Of a DNA stretch of 64,000 bases, positions 17,811 through 26,439 are shown in pieces. This DNA is from a bacterium. Its GTDB lineage: Bacteria; Auribacterota; UBA6266. Made by a program: the position numbers and the translations under genes. The DNA is taken from contig JALOBK010000001.1 in the NCBI GenBank assembly GCA_023228325.1, positions 372,001-436,000 on the forward strand. Direction: 5' to 3'. Numbering within the stretch: position 1 is the first letter of the stretch; every line of letters starts with the position of its first letter. The notes below the pieces were generated by a model. It made no database searches. It had not been told where the DNA came from and saw nothing but the letters and a program-made list of their open reading frames with translations.

Positions 17811-18389
17811 TCAAAACCTGTCTTTATGTAATATTTGCTTTATCGCCCTTTTGGGAATTTTCAGTTCCCCGTCTTTCCCCTTATAATATCTGCAGTTTTC
17901 CCCCCATTTTACGGCATCAGGCTTTTCATCCTTAACACCAAGCGCTATAACCGTATCCACAAAATAAGCCGGCGGTATTTTGAGGATTTCAGAGATTTTT
18001 TTCCTGTCTATCGCGCCAAGCCAGCAGGAACCGATGTTCTTTTCCCATGCCGAAAGGATTATATTCTCCGCGGCGGCGCCGCTGTCCCTCTCGAAATGGC
18101 CCTGAGCGGCAATCTCCAGATTATTAATTATCACTATATAGGCTACGGGTTTCTGTCCTTCTGACGGATTCCAGTCAGGGGATATATACCCGGCCCATCT
18201 CAGGCACTTGAATATCTTCTCCCTTACTTTCGCGTTTGTAACTACAATAAACTTAAGAGGCTGAAGGTTGGCGGCGCTGGGAGCAAGCCTTCCGGCGTTT
18301 ACCAACTCTTTCAAAACCCGAAAAGGAATATTCTTTTGCTTAAACTTTCTTATAGTCCTTCTTGAAACAACCGCATCATAAACTTTCAT
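17811..18389 (-). CDS. Nitroreductase-family FMN oxidoreductase
   Basis: A 192-residue nitroreductase-fold protein: VVSRRTIRKFKQKNIP at the N-terminus (FMN phosphate binding), LVNAGRLAPSAANLQPLKFIVV, ENIILSAWEKNIGSCWLGAID, and a C-terminal VIALGVKDE segment. The exact substrate is unknown. It converges with leuS (3-base gap) and follows queD on the minus strand by 19 bases. No transmembrane segment. Confidence 0.88.
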   Translation of the reverse strand: MKVYDAVVSRRTIRKFKQKNIPFRVLKELVNAGRLAPSAANLQPLKFIVVTNAKVREKIFKCLRWAGYISPDWNPSEGQKPVAYIVIINNLEIAAQGHFERDSGAAAENIILSAWEKNIGSCWLGAIDRKKISEILKIPPAYFVDTVIALGVKDEKPDAVKWGENCRYYKGKDGELKIPKRAIKQILHKDRF

Positions 18390-18408
18390 AGTATCCCCCG
18401 CAGCAAAT

Positions 18409-18780
18409 TTATATCCTATAAAAAGCGGAACTGCCTTCCGTTTCCCAAACTTTTACTTCCCTCAAAATATTTTCCCTTTTTAATTTCAACCTGTCAATCA
18501 TCCTGTCATATATGAATTTCGCTATATTTTCCGCAGTGGGAGCATTCTCCATAAAGAATTCAACTTCGTCCAGGTTTTTATGGTCAAGTATTTTAAGCGC
18601 CGAATCCAGGGCCTTTTTCAAATCCTTGAAATCGCACACCATCCCTGTTTTTCCGGGCAATTCACTTTCGACTGTAACAATAACTTTCCAATTATGCCCG
18701 TGAACAGCCTCTCTTCTCCCGTCCGCCAGCGTTATACTATGGGCAGAACTGAATTCATCTTCCACGCTTACTCCATACAT
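18409..18780 (-). CDS. queD: 6-carboxy-tetrahydropterin synthase / PTPS family (QueD-like)
   Basis: Zinc enzyme of the 6-pyruvoyl-tetrahydropterin synthase family; in bacteria most often QueD, which makes 6-carboxy-tetrahydropterin from 7,8-dihydroneopterin triphosphate in queuosine synthesis. Zinc ligands are the His of SSAHS and the HGH of HGHNW; the catalytic Cys is in MVCDF. I chose the ATG at 18780 because GGGAGG lies 9 bases upstream; a TTG at 18801 would add seven residues and has no ribosome binding site. It overlaps the end of murI by 26 bases. No other que genes are visible, so QueD versus PTPS is not settled. Confidence 0.85.
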   Translation of the reverse strand: MYGVSVEDEFSSAHSITLADGRREAVHGHNWKVIVTVESELPGKTGMVCDFKDLKKALDSALKILDHKNLDEVEFFMENAPTAENIAKFIYDRMIDRLKLKRENILREVKVWETEGSSAFYRI

Positions 18781-19597
18781 AGGAAACTTCCTCCCTGACA
18801 ACTTTTATTTCATCAAGACCGCGACCTAAAAACTTCCTGCCCAGATACCGGAAAGATTCGGGCGAATCGCTTACATAAAACCGGATTTTGCCCCTTTTCC
18901 CGGGAGCCTTTATCTTTTTACCGGCAAGAATATCCGCTAACCTGCGCGCCGAAGCCCGGGCAGAATCGATAACGTGGACTTTTTCTCCCATAAAACGCTT
19001 GATTCTCTTTTTAATAAGCGGATAGTGAGTACATCCAAGTATAAGAGCGTCTATCTTCTGCCGCTTAAAAGCGTCCAGGTACATCATTATCACACTATCC
19101 AATATTCTCCCCGTCAAAATATGCTCTTCAACAAAAGGAACAAACAAGGGGCATGCCTTTGATAAGATTTTCGCCGGCGGACATAATTCTTTTATGCGTT
19201 TTTCGTATGCGCCGCTCGAAATAGTGGCTTTCGTGCCTATGACACCGATTCTTTTAGTCTTTGATAAGGCCAACGCCGTTTCGACCGCCGGCTTCACGAC
19301 GTCAATGACAGGAACATTTACCCTGCTTTCAATGTAAGGCAACGCAACTGATGAAACAGTGTTGCAGGCCGCTATTATAGCTTTAACATGGTTCTGCAGC
19401 AGAAAATCACAGTTTTCCACAGCAAACCGCCTTATCGCATCGGGAGATTTTGTGCCGTAAGGGACCCTTGCGGTATCTCCGAAGTAAATGATATCTTCTC
19501 CGGGCAGGATTTTTATTATTTCTTTAAGGACGGTCAACCCTCCGACCCCTGAGTCAAAAATTCCTACCGGTAAAACCTTTTTTTTCTTCATCGTCAT
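18755..19597 (-). CDS. murI: Glutamate racemase
   Basis: Makes D-glutamate for peptidoglycan. Motifs: GIFDSGVGGLTVLKEI, GDTARVPYGTKS, AACNTVSSVAL with the first catalytic Cys and LGCTHYPLI with the second. The first ATG (19597) overlaps the amidase stop by ATGA; the ATG two codons later (19591) has AGGA at a better distance and may be the true start. It sits with an amidase, giving a small cell-wall group. Confidence 0.95.
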   Translation of the reverse strand: MTMKKKKVLPVGIFDSGVGGLTVLKEIIKILPGEDIIYFGDTARVPYGTKSPDAIRRFAVENCDFLLQNHVKAIIAACNTVSSVALPYIESRVNVPVIDVVKPAVETALALSKTKRIGVIGTKATISSGAYEKRIKELCPPAKILSKACPLFVPFVEEHILTGRILDSVIMMYLDAFKRQKIDALILGCTHYPLIKKRIKRFMGEKVHVIDSARASARRLADILAGKKIKAPGKRGKIRFYVSDSPESFRYLGRKFLGRGLDEIKVVREEVSYVWSKRGR

Positions 19598-20637
19598 TCC
19601 TGAAAATAATTTAATACACCCGAAGCGATTCCCCCGGCAATTTTATCCCTGTAATCTTCGTGTAAAAGAAGTACGCTTTCATCGGCATTGGATATAAAAC
19701 CGACCTCCACAAGAACCGCGGGCATATCCGTATTCCTGAGGACATAAAACCTCGCTTCTTTAACGCCCCTGTTTTTAACCTGAGCGCTTTTGACAACTTC
19801 TTCATTTATAAAACATGCAAGACGCTTGCTTAAACGTTTTCTCCTGGCTGAATCTATGGGGCCCGATTGGCCGTTAGTGTATACAGAATCGCCCAAAGCA
19901 AGATCGCCGTCCTCTATCTCTTCTATAGATTTTATCACTTCCGATGCCGGAGTACCCAAAACAAATGTCTCAATTCCCGTAACACCTTTGGCGGGAGCGG
20001 AATTTGCGTGTATGCTTATAAACAGATCGGCTTGCTCGGACTGCGCGATATCACATCTCTTTGACAGCTTTAGAAACACATCTTTATCCCTTGTCATGAC
20101 AACCTGCAAACCTTTTTTTTCAAGAACAGCCGCAACCTTCTTCGCTATATCAAGAACAATCGTTTTTTCATCTGCGCCGTTTTTATTCCTCGCCCCGATA
20201 TTTTTCCCCCCGTGGCCGGGATCAATAACGACTTTAAACCCCCGAAGGCTGGTTATTTTTCTCCCGGCTGCCGGATCCCCGGGTTTGATGTATAAATCAA
20301 GCACATCTTCTTTAATATCCAGCGGAACATATAGAATGCCTTTATGGAATATCATCGGTCCGGGCATATCAAACGTCCTGCCGTTTACAGAAACATACCT
20401 GTTGTTTAAACTCATAAGAAGGGAAAACCCGGGAGACTCAAGTTTGACCTCTTTTAAAACCGGGTTCCAATACAGATCCATACCAAAGGATTTCACTACA
20501 GAGTTAAGCTCTATATATGCTATATCGTAAGATTTATATATAGTCGTCTCGATACTGCATACCGGCCCTTTCAGGGAAAAACCGTAAGCCGCCGATACTG
20601 AAAGAAACACCACAAGCAGTAAAAACACTTTTTTCAT
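19594..20637 (-). CDS. N-acetylmuramoyl-L-alanine amidase with N-terminal stalk domain
   Basis: Secreted zinc amidase cleaving peptide stems from peptidoglycan. A signal peptide (1-20) is followed by a copper-amine-oxidase-N-like stalk domain (NSVVKSFGMDLYWNPVLKEVKLE...GILYVPLDI) and the Amidase_3 domain from about residue 135: VIDPGHGGKNIGA with the zinc His, SIHANSA with the second His, and VEVGFISNADE with the catalytic Glu. The ATG at 20637 is preferred over an in-frame TTG at 20643, which would put two residues before it. Translationally coupled to murI. Confidence 0.93.
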   Translation of the reverse strand: MKKVFLLLVVFLSVSAAYGFSLKGPVCSIETTIYKSYDIAYIELNSVVKSFGMDLYWNPVLKEVKLESPGFSLLMSLNNRYVSVNGRTFDMPGPMIFHKGILYVPLDIKEDVLDLYIKPGDPAAGRKITSLRGFKVVIDPGHGGKNIGARNKNGADEKTIVLDIAKKVAAVLEKKGLQVVMTRDKDVFLKLSKRCDIAQSEQADLFISIHANSAPAKGVTGIETFVLGTPASEVIKSIEEIEDGDLALGDSVYTNGQSGPIDSARRKRLSKRLACFINEEVVKSAQVKNRGVKEARFYVLRNTDMPAVLVEVGFISNADESVLLLHEDYRDKIAGGIASGVLNYFQE

Positions 20638-20711
20638 ACTCAATTAATTTACTATATAAAGGCTTATTACTGAAATAAATATTTATTACACCGGCCGGCA
20701 GGGTTTTTTAT

Positions 20712-20740
20712 TTGACATAAATTCACAATATTCGGATAAT
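20712..20740 (+). promoter_or_regulatory. Promoter for tRNA-Leu(CAG)
   Basis: TTGACA (20712-20717), 17 bases, GATAAT (20735-20740), 18 bases before the tRNA 5' end. Confidence 0.85.
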
Positions 20741-20758
20741 AGGCAACTGTATTATATT

Positions 20759-20845
20759 GCGGACATGGCGGAATTGGCAGACGCGCTAGATTCAGGTTCT
20801 AGTGGCCGAAAGGCTATGGAGGTTCAAGTCCTCTTGTCCGCACCA
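20759..20845 (+). tRNA. tRNA-Leu (anticodon CAG)
   Basis: 87 nt with encoded CCA. Acceptor GCGGACA/TGTCCGC; anticodon stem CTAGA/TCTAG with loop TTCAGGT, anticodon CAG; long class II variable arm (TGGCCGAAAGGCTA); T-loop GTTCAAGTC. Confidence 0.97.
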
Positions 20846-20945
20846 GTGAACCACGCAGGGTTCACTGTAAACTTAGAACTACATAGCGTTCTCTGCAAGA
20901 TTAGAAACACACGGGGTTCACTGCCCTGCACCCAGTGTGGTACAG
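20844..20945 (+). repeat. Palindromes and GGGTTCACTG direct repeat behind the tRNA
   Basis: CAGTGAACC (20844-20852) pairs with GGTTCACTG (20859-20867), starting within the tRNA CCA. GGGTTCACTG recurs at about 20914-20923, followed by the imperfect hairpin GCCCTG...CAGGGC. No T-tract and no gene in this stretch. Confidence 0.65.
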
Positions 20946-20976
20946 GGCATCAAAATAAAAGATAGAGGAAAAGATA

Positions 20977-21417
20977 ATTAAGCCTGTCCTTACAATTTTG
21001 CTGTTGTTGACAATCCTACTTCCGGGGTGCGCTCCACAGACCGGCGTACTGAAGTTAAAAAAACCCGAGATTGAAACACCCGATGTCAGTTTTAACGGAA
21101 CCTATCTTGTCGCAACAGGAAAAGGCAAAGCCCCTGATGATGTCGAACAATCCGGCAGAAAAAAACTTATGGCAAATCGAGCGGCAAAAATAAATGCCCT
21201 TTCCAATTTATCTAACAGTGTTTTTGCAATATTAAACAGAAAAGGCGCGATAAAAGGCAAAATCAATATTACTTCCTATGTCAAAAACGCCGAATTTGTT
21301 GATGAAGAGTTTTCAGAAGATCTGAATTCAGCTACTGTAAAAGCCCGCTTACCGCTTAACGGGAATAACAGTATTGCTGAATTAATCCAGGTTGAAAAAA
21401 TTATTATTATCGAATGA
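20977..21417 (+). CDS. LPP20-like lipoprotein with probable ATT start
   Basis: A small lipoprotein with an LPP20/FlgT-like domain (LVATGKGKAPDDVEQSGRKKLMANRAAKINALSNL), the kind of helix-strand domain found in envelope lipoproteins. With the first standard start (TTG, 20998) the signal peptide would lack any basic residue. Reading from ATT at 20977 gives (M)KPVLTILLLLTILLPGCA, a complete lipoprotein signal with Lys2 and lipobox LPGC, and AGAGGAA (20964-20970) lies 6 bases before this ATT. I therefore annotate the ATT. It precedes the thymidylate synthase gene by 21 bases. Function otherwise unknown. Confidence 0.68.
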   Translation: MKPVLTILLLLTILLPGCAPQTGVLKLKKPEIETPDVSFNGTYLVATGKGKAPDDVEQSGRKKLMANRAAKINALSNLSNSVFAILNRKGAIKGKINITSYVKNAEFVDEEFSEDLNSATVKARLPLNGNNSIAELIQVEKIIIIE

Positions 21418-21438
21418 AAAATAAAGGGATGTCAATAA

Positions 21439-22332
21439 ATGGATAATGGAAATATACCATGCCTTTTTGTCAGGGGAAAATGCCTTCCCGAAGCATGGGA
21501 GAAAGCAATACTTGAAGTATGGGAGAACGGTGTCGATGTCAGGACAGAATATGACCGCAAAAACGCTTCCGGCGAATTTATCGACCCGCCCAGCAAAGAC
21601 GCAACTGTAATAATTGAGGTCATAGAACCGTTTTCAGAACCAAGAATCCACAAAAACTTTCCGGGAGGGCCATCCGAGCTGGAGATATACAGGCAGGAAG
21701 TCGTGAAGGGCATTCACGACCACTGGGTAAACCCGCTGGACAAAGAGAAATGGACATATACATACCACGGCAGGTTGTTTGATTACACCGCAACGGAAGA
21801 CCTCGAAAACCCCTCATCGAGGAAGCTTCAGCCTGTAAACCAGATGGAATACATAATAGACAAACTATGTGAAACACATTACAGCAGAAGAGCGCAGGCA
21901 ATCACGTGGATGCCAAACGCAGATGTTAAATTGGAAGATCCCCCCTGTCTACAAAGGTTATGGTTCCGCCTGGTAAAAGACGGCGGCGGGACGCTTACGC
22001 TTAATCTTAATACACACTGGAGAAGCAGGGACGCGTATAAAGCGTGGTTTATGAATGCTTTTGCCATGACAGACCTCCAGAAAAAAATCGCGGAACAGAT
22101 TTCCGAAAAAATCAACAAACCGGTAAAAACCGGCCGCTATGTGGATATATCGGATTCCCTTCACATTTACGGCTCTTATTTTAAAGAATTCAGGCCCGAA
22201 TTTGAAAAAATAAAGTCAGACCCAGATTTTTCAAAAAGAGCTTTTAGTTCCGACCATCCGGCAATGAGAATGCTCTTCGAAGAAACAAGAGAAAAACTTA
22301 AAAACGACCCTGATTTCATGCTGAGCAAATAA
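21439..22332 (+). CDS. thyA: Thymidylate synthase, archaeal (methanogen)-type sequence
   Basis: Methylates dUMP to dTMP. The core motifs align with ThyA: DPPCLQRLWF with the nucleophilic Cys, THWRSRDAYKAWFMNAFA (the arginine and FNIA-like region) and YVDISDSLHIYGSYF (the GDxHxY region). The wording of these motifs is closer, from memory, to the methanogen enzymes than to E. coli ThyA, and the 297-residue length includes a charged C-terminal tail. A related dUMP/dCMP hydroxymethylase role is possible but there are no phage genes nearby. ATG start; upstream GGGATG-like sequence is a weak ribosome binding site. Confidence 0.85.
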   Translation: MDNGNIPCLFVRGKCLPEAWEKAILEVWENGVDVRTEYDRKNASGEFIDPPSKDATVIIEVIEPFSEPRIHKNFPGGPSELEIYRQEVVKGIHDHWVNPLDKEKWTYTYHGRLFDYTATEDLENPSSRKLQPVNQMEYIIDKLCETHYSRRAQAITWMPNADVKLEDPPCLQRLWFRLVKDGGGTLTLNLNTHWRSRDAYKAWFMNAFAMTDLQKKIAEQISEKINKPVKTGRYVDISDSLHIYGSYFKEFRPEFEKIKSDPDFSKRAFSSDHPAMRMLFEETREKLKNDPDFMLSK

Positions 22333-22411
22333 AAGAAGAGATAGAATTAATTAAGTAGTTCAACAGATCGGCAGTTCAATAGTAAAAGATAAACAGATAA
22401 AAAACAATAGC

Positions 22412-22597
22412 AACCACAGAACACACACCTGCCTGCCGGCAGGCAGGGATTTACACAGATAAAGAGCAAAAGATTATAAGTATTTTAAAATTAGAATTTG
22501 TTTGTAATTTCGGTTATTTGAATTTAAATATTATTTTGGATTTTAATATTAGGATTTAGAATTTCAGCTTTAAAAATCTGTGATTATCTGAGCTATC
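22412..22597 (+). repeat. Left arm of a ~185-bp inverted repeat
   Basis: AT-rich repeat built of AGAATTTG/GGATTTTAATATT-like phrases around the palindrome CCTGCCTGCCGGCAGGCAGG (22428-22447). It is nearly identical, in reverse orientation, to 25643-25826, with a few substitutions and one-base indels. The rest of the thyA-smpB spacer (22333-22629) shows no gene. Confidence 0.88.
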
Positions 22598-22629
22598 TGT
22601 GGTTAATAGAATTTTGAAAAAATAAATCT

Positions 22630-23088
22630 ATGACAATAATCATTACAAACAGAAAAGCCCGCAGAGATTATACTATACTGGACACGATAGAAGCCGGCAT
22701 AGAATTAAAAGGCACCGAAGTAAAATCTCTCAGGAATAAAAAAGGCAATTTATCCGATTCCTTTGCCAAAATCGAAAACGGACAGGTTCTCATCTTCAAC
22801 CTCCATATCAGCCCTTATGAGTTCGGAAACAGGAATAACCATGACCCCTTAAGGACAAGGAAACTGCTTCTTCATAAATCAGAAATAAGAAAATTGTTCG
22901 GGCAAACTTCCATAAAAGGCCATTCTCTGATACCGCTGAAACTCTATTTAAAAAAAGGCAGAGTAAAAGTCGAGCTTGCAATCGCGGAAGGCAAAACGAA
23001 ATTTGACAAAAGAGAAGCTATCAGGAAAAAAGAAGACCTCCTTAAAATACAGCGCGCAAAAAAACGCGCCTATCAAACTAAAAACTGA
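22630..23088 (+). CDS. smpB: SsrA-binding protein
   Basis: Binds tmRNA and brings it to stalled ribosomes. A 152-residue OB-fold protein: [29 protein letters not shown] at the N-terminus, [25 protein letters not shown] in the middle, and the basic tail [20 protein letters not shown]. Its RNA partner is encoded 2.8 kb downstream on the same strand, beyond one glycosidase gene. Confidence 0.97.
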   Translation: MTIIITNRKARRDYTILDTIEAGIELKGTEVKSLRNKKGNLSDSFAKIENGQVLIFNLHISPYEFGNRNNHDPLRTRKLLLHKSEIRKLFGQTSIKGHSLIPLKLYLKKGRVKVELAIAEGKTKFDKREAIRKKEDLLKIQRAKKRAYQTKN

Positions 23089-23098
23089 CCGCCCCCTC

Positions 23099-23127
23099 TT
23101 GACACATGCGCATAAAAGGGTTATATT
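23099..23127 (+). promoter_or_regulatory. Promoter for the DUF5060 glycosidase gene
   Basis: TTGACA (23099-23104), 17 bases, TATATT (23122-23127). The transcript would begin just before the ATG at 23152, so the leader is short. This position also excludes the upstream TTG at 23131 as a start. Confidence 0.8.
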
Positions 23128-23151
23128 AACTTGTTAGTCAACCATACATAT

Positions 23152-25605
23152 ATGAAAAACTCATACACATACGTAATTTTACTTATATTATATTTCTATT
23201 TTCCTGTCATCTCCTGCCAGGGTATCGGATCATCCGATAAAGTCCCTGTTATCACTGCGGTATCACTTTCAAAAGATACTATAGGATGGCGAGAAAAACT
23301 GGAAATAGACATCTCACTTGATTCAGAAATAGAAAACCCGTTTGATTATGATGAAATCACTGTTTTTGCCGAACTGATTTCACCCGAAAACAAAAAAATA
23401 AGGGCCGAAGGATTTTTATACGACATCCAAAAACCGGATACGGAAGAAAAGCTCATATGGAAAGTGAGATTTTCTCCGGATAAAAAAGGCCTCTGGAAAG
23501 GAATCATAAAAATCAAAACCAGATGGGGCGAAACAGCCGGCGACTTATTCTCCTTCCAATGCGCAGAATCAACGAATAAAGGCAATATAATCGTAAGCCC
23601 CGAAGACAATTCTTATTTTGAATTCGAAAACAGGGAATTTTTCTTTCCTGTCGGGCATAATTTAGGATGGGCTTCCGCTTCCGGCTATAAAAAATATTTC
23701 AGAAAAATGTCGGAAAACGGCGAAAACTGGGCCCGAATCTGGATGTGCCCCTGGAACTTAGCCCTGGAATGGACAGGCAAAGATTTCAAGGGGTTGAAAA
23801 AATATCATCTGAGAAGAGCTTCTTACCTGGATAAAATTATTGATTATGCACAAGAAAAAGGTATTTACATACAGCTGGTTTTAAATAACCACGGACAGTT
23901 CAGCAAAACCACAGACCCGGAATGGGATAAGAACCCTTATAATGCGGCAAACGGCGGGCCATGTCCGGAACCGAATGATTTTTTCTCAAATGAAACGGCA
24001 AAAAATATCTTTAAAAACCGCCTGCGGTACATAATCGCCCGGTGGGGATACTCAAAAAACCTGATGGCATGGGAACTTTTCAATGAAACATCCTATATCA
24101 CCGGATTCGATGTTAAAACAGATACAAAATGGCATAAGGAAATATCAGCCTTTATAAAACAAAACGATATCCACAACCATCTTATTACAACAAGTTACGG
24201 GGCAAGAGTAAATTTCGACACATTTAAACTCGATGATATAGATTTTTCGCAGGTGCATACTTATACAAATAATATAACCACTATTATAGATACCGAATAT
24301 GAACGGTTCTCCAAGCTTGACAAACCTTTTTTCTTCGGCGAATTCGGAAGTAAACTTATGAACAGGGAAAACGACCCCGAGGGCAGCATTCTTCACTCTG
24401 CATTATGGACAGGGCTGACTACACCTTCATCGGGAACCGTAATGGCATGGTGGTGGGATTCATATATCCAGCCGCTCGATTTGTATAAATACTTCAAATG
24501 CATATCGAATTTCATCAACGACACTGATTTCAGGGTGGAAAAATTTGAATCCAGAAAAGCCTTTATTAAAGATTCTTCCGGCAAAAACCTTAAAGTCAGG
24601 GCGCTGGCCAATGACAGGAAGTTCTATTGCTGGGTATATAATCCCGGCATAGAGATATTCGGCTCGGAGAATAGAATCGACACAAATGAATATAAGAATG
24701 TATCATTCGCCATAAAAGGCTTATGCAAAGGCTCATATAAGATCGAATACCGGAATACCTTTACCGGAGAGATAGTCGGGCAAAACGAAATGGACGCAGA
24801 AGAAGGCATGTTAACCGTCAATCCTCCCGATTTTAAGGGCGATATAGCAATAAAGATCTCCGCTTTCAAAATACTTTCCAAAAGTTTCGCATCACCTGAG
24901 ATTATTTCCACAAGAGAACCCGATATAAAAGAAATTCCCAAGAAAAAATTTGTGTGCGAAGGAGTGAAGGGGCCCATAATCATAGACGGAAACATCATGG
25001 ACTGGACAAAGGAAGGGTACAGAGAAGAATTGCTCGGAATCGTATCAAAGGAATCAGGCTGTTATCAGGCAGAGGGAACGATAAAGGACTCCATAGACTG
25101 CAGCGCCCGGTTTTTTGTTAAACACGATAAAGACAACCTGTATTTTCTGGTCGTTGTCACAGATAATGAAATCTATGGACGGTCTTCCAGGGCAAGCATA
25201 TGGAAAAATGACTGTGTCGAAATATGGATTGACGCAAAAAACAACGCCTCACTAATCAACAATATGCCGAATAATCCGAACTGCTTCCAGATCAACATAT
25301 CCCCTATATCAGACGGAAAAGAATACCCTTCGATATGGGTTTACAGAAATGACGATGCAAACGAGCTGAAAAAACAGATACAATTTTTCTCCAAAATCAT
25401 AGCCTCCGACAGCGGCAGCGGTTACTTCGCGGAGGTAAAAATACCGGTTGCCGCCCTTGGTATCGGCCCCCTGGAAAAAAACCAGATCCTTGGTTTTAAC
25501 ATTTCCGTTTCGGATGTCGACACTTCAAAGAACTGGAGCCACATGCTATGGAACGGCACAAAAGAAGATGACGCGACCGAATGGGGACAGATTATAATCA
25601 AATAA
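23152..25605 (+). CDS. Secreted GH5/DUF4038-like glycosidase with DUF5060 and CBM9-like domains
   Basis: An 817-residue lipoprotein (signal ending VISC, then QG). Domains: DUF5060-like Ig domain (about 35-130), a TIM-barrel of the cellulase/DUF4038 kind (about 150-450) with a probable acid Glu in WELFNE (near 310) and nucleophile in FFGEFGSK (near 397), a small beta domain, and a C-terminal CBM9-like domain (from about 603: GPIIIDGNIMDWTKEG, CVEIWIDAKNNAS). Likely acts on a beta-glycan at the cell surface. It has its own promoter. It shares the inverted-repeat-bounded segment with smpB. Substrate not predictable. Confidence 0.85.
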   Translation: MKNSYTYVILLILYFYFPVISCQGIGSSDKVPVITAVSLSKDTIGWREKLEIDISLDSEIENPFDYDEITVFAELISPENKKIRAEGFLYDIQKPDTEEKLIWKVRFSPDKKGLWKGIIKIKTRWGETAGDLFSFQCAESTNKGNIIVSPEDNSYFEFENREFFFPVGHNLGWASASGYKKYFRKMSENGENWARIWMCPWNLALEWTGKDFKGLKKYHLRRASYLDKIIDYAQEKGIYIQLVLNNHGQFSKTTDPEWDKNPYNAANGGPCPEPNDFFSNETAKNIFKNRLRYIIARWGYSKNLMAWELFNETSYITGFDVKTDTKWHKEISAFIKQNDIHNHLITTSYGARVNFDTFKLDDIDFSQVHTYTNNITTIIDTEYERFSKLDKPFFFGEFGSKLMNRENDPEGSILHSALWTGLTTPSSGTVMAWWWDSYIQPLDLYKYFKCISNFINDTDFRVEKFESRKAFIKDSSGKNLKVRALANDRKFYCWVYNPGIEIFGSENRIDTNEYKNVSFAIKGLCKGSYKIEYRNTFTGEIVGQNEMDAEEGMLTVNPPDFKGDIAIKISAFKILSKSFASPEIISTREPDIKEIPKKKFVCEGVKGPIIIDGNIMDWTKEGYREELLGIVSKESGCYQAEGTIKDSIDCSARFFVKHDKDNLYFLVVVTDNEIYGRSSRASIWKNDCVEIWIDAKNNASLINNMPNNPNCFQINISPISDGKEYPSIWVYRNDDANELKKQIQFFSKIIASDSGSGYFAEVKIPVAALGIGPLEKNQILGFNISVSDVDTSKNWSHMLWNGTKEDDATEWGQIIIK

Positions 25606-25642
25606 AAAATATAAAAACTTGAAATACAAATTCAATCATAGA

Positions 25643-25826
25643 CAACACAGATAATCACAGATTTTTAAAGCCGAAATTCTAAATCCTAATATCAAAATCC
25701 AAAATAATATTTAAATTCAAATAACCGAAATTACAAACAAATTCTAATTTTAAAGCACTTATAATCCTTTGCTCTTTATCTGTGTAAATCCCTGCCTGCC
25801 GGCAGGCAGGTGTGTGCATCTGTGGT
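25643..25826 (-). repeat. Right arm of the ~185-bp inverted repeat
   Basis: Reverse-complement copy of 22412-22597 with the same palindrome at 25791-25810. The rest of the spacer 25606-25930 holds only the tmRNA promoter; no gene is seen. Confidence 0.88.
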
Positions 25827-25880
25827 AGTAAGTTTTTTGGTTTTTTTCTTGCGTCTTTTATCTGTCGTTTGGTCTCCTGC

Positions 25881-25909
25881 TTGACATATACGGAGTTCTG
25901 ATATATATT
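25881..25909 (+). promoter_or_regulatory. Promoter for tmRNA
   Basis: TTGACA (25881-25886), 17 bases, TATATT (25904-25909), about 21 bases before the mature tmRNA 5' end. Confidence 0.85.
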
Positions 25910-25930
25910 CAATTGCCTTTGTTCTTTCTC

Positions 25931-26281
<351 letters not shown>

Positions 26282-26360
26282 GTCCCGCCAAAGGCGGGAC
26301 AGAGTTCCGCAGCAGGCGGAACGGTCTAATGCTCAATTGTTCTATTGTTCAAAGAACAAT
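26282..26360 (+). repeat. Three consecutive palindromes after tmRNA
   Basis: GTCCCGCCAAAGGCGGGAC (26282-26300, same as 5604-5622), GTTCCGC-AGCAG-GCGGAAC (26304-26322) and ATTGTTC-AAA-GAACAAT (26344-26360). They start at the first base after CCA. None has a T-tract, though they may still protect or end the precursor. Confidence 0.7.
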
Positions 26361-26439
26361 CCACACCTAAAATATATGCGTTATAATAAAAAACAAGGAT
26401 AGAGCTACTTTCGCCATTGACTTCAATAAATGGGACAGG

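Noticed and set aside
20765..20965. Open frame MAELADALDSGSSG...
   Set aside because: It is the tRNA-Leu(CAG) gene read as protein; no ribosome binding site.
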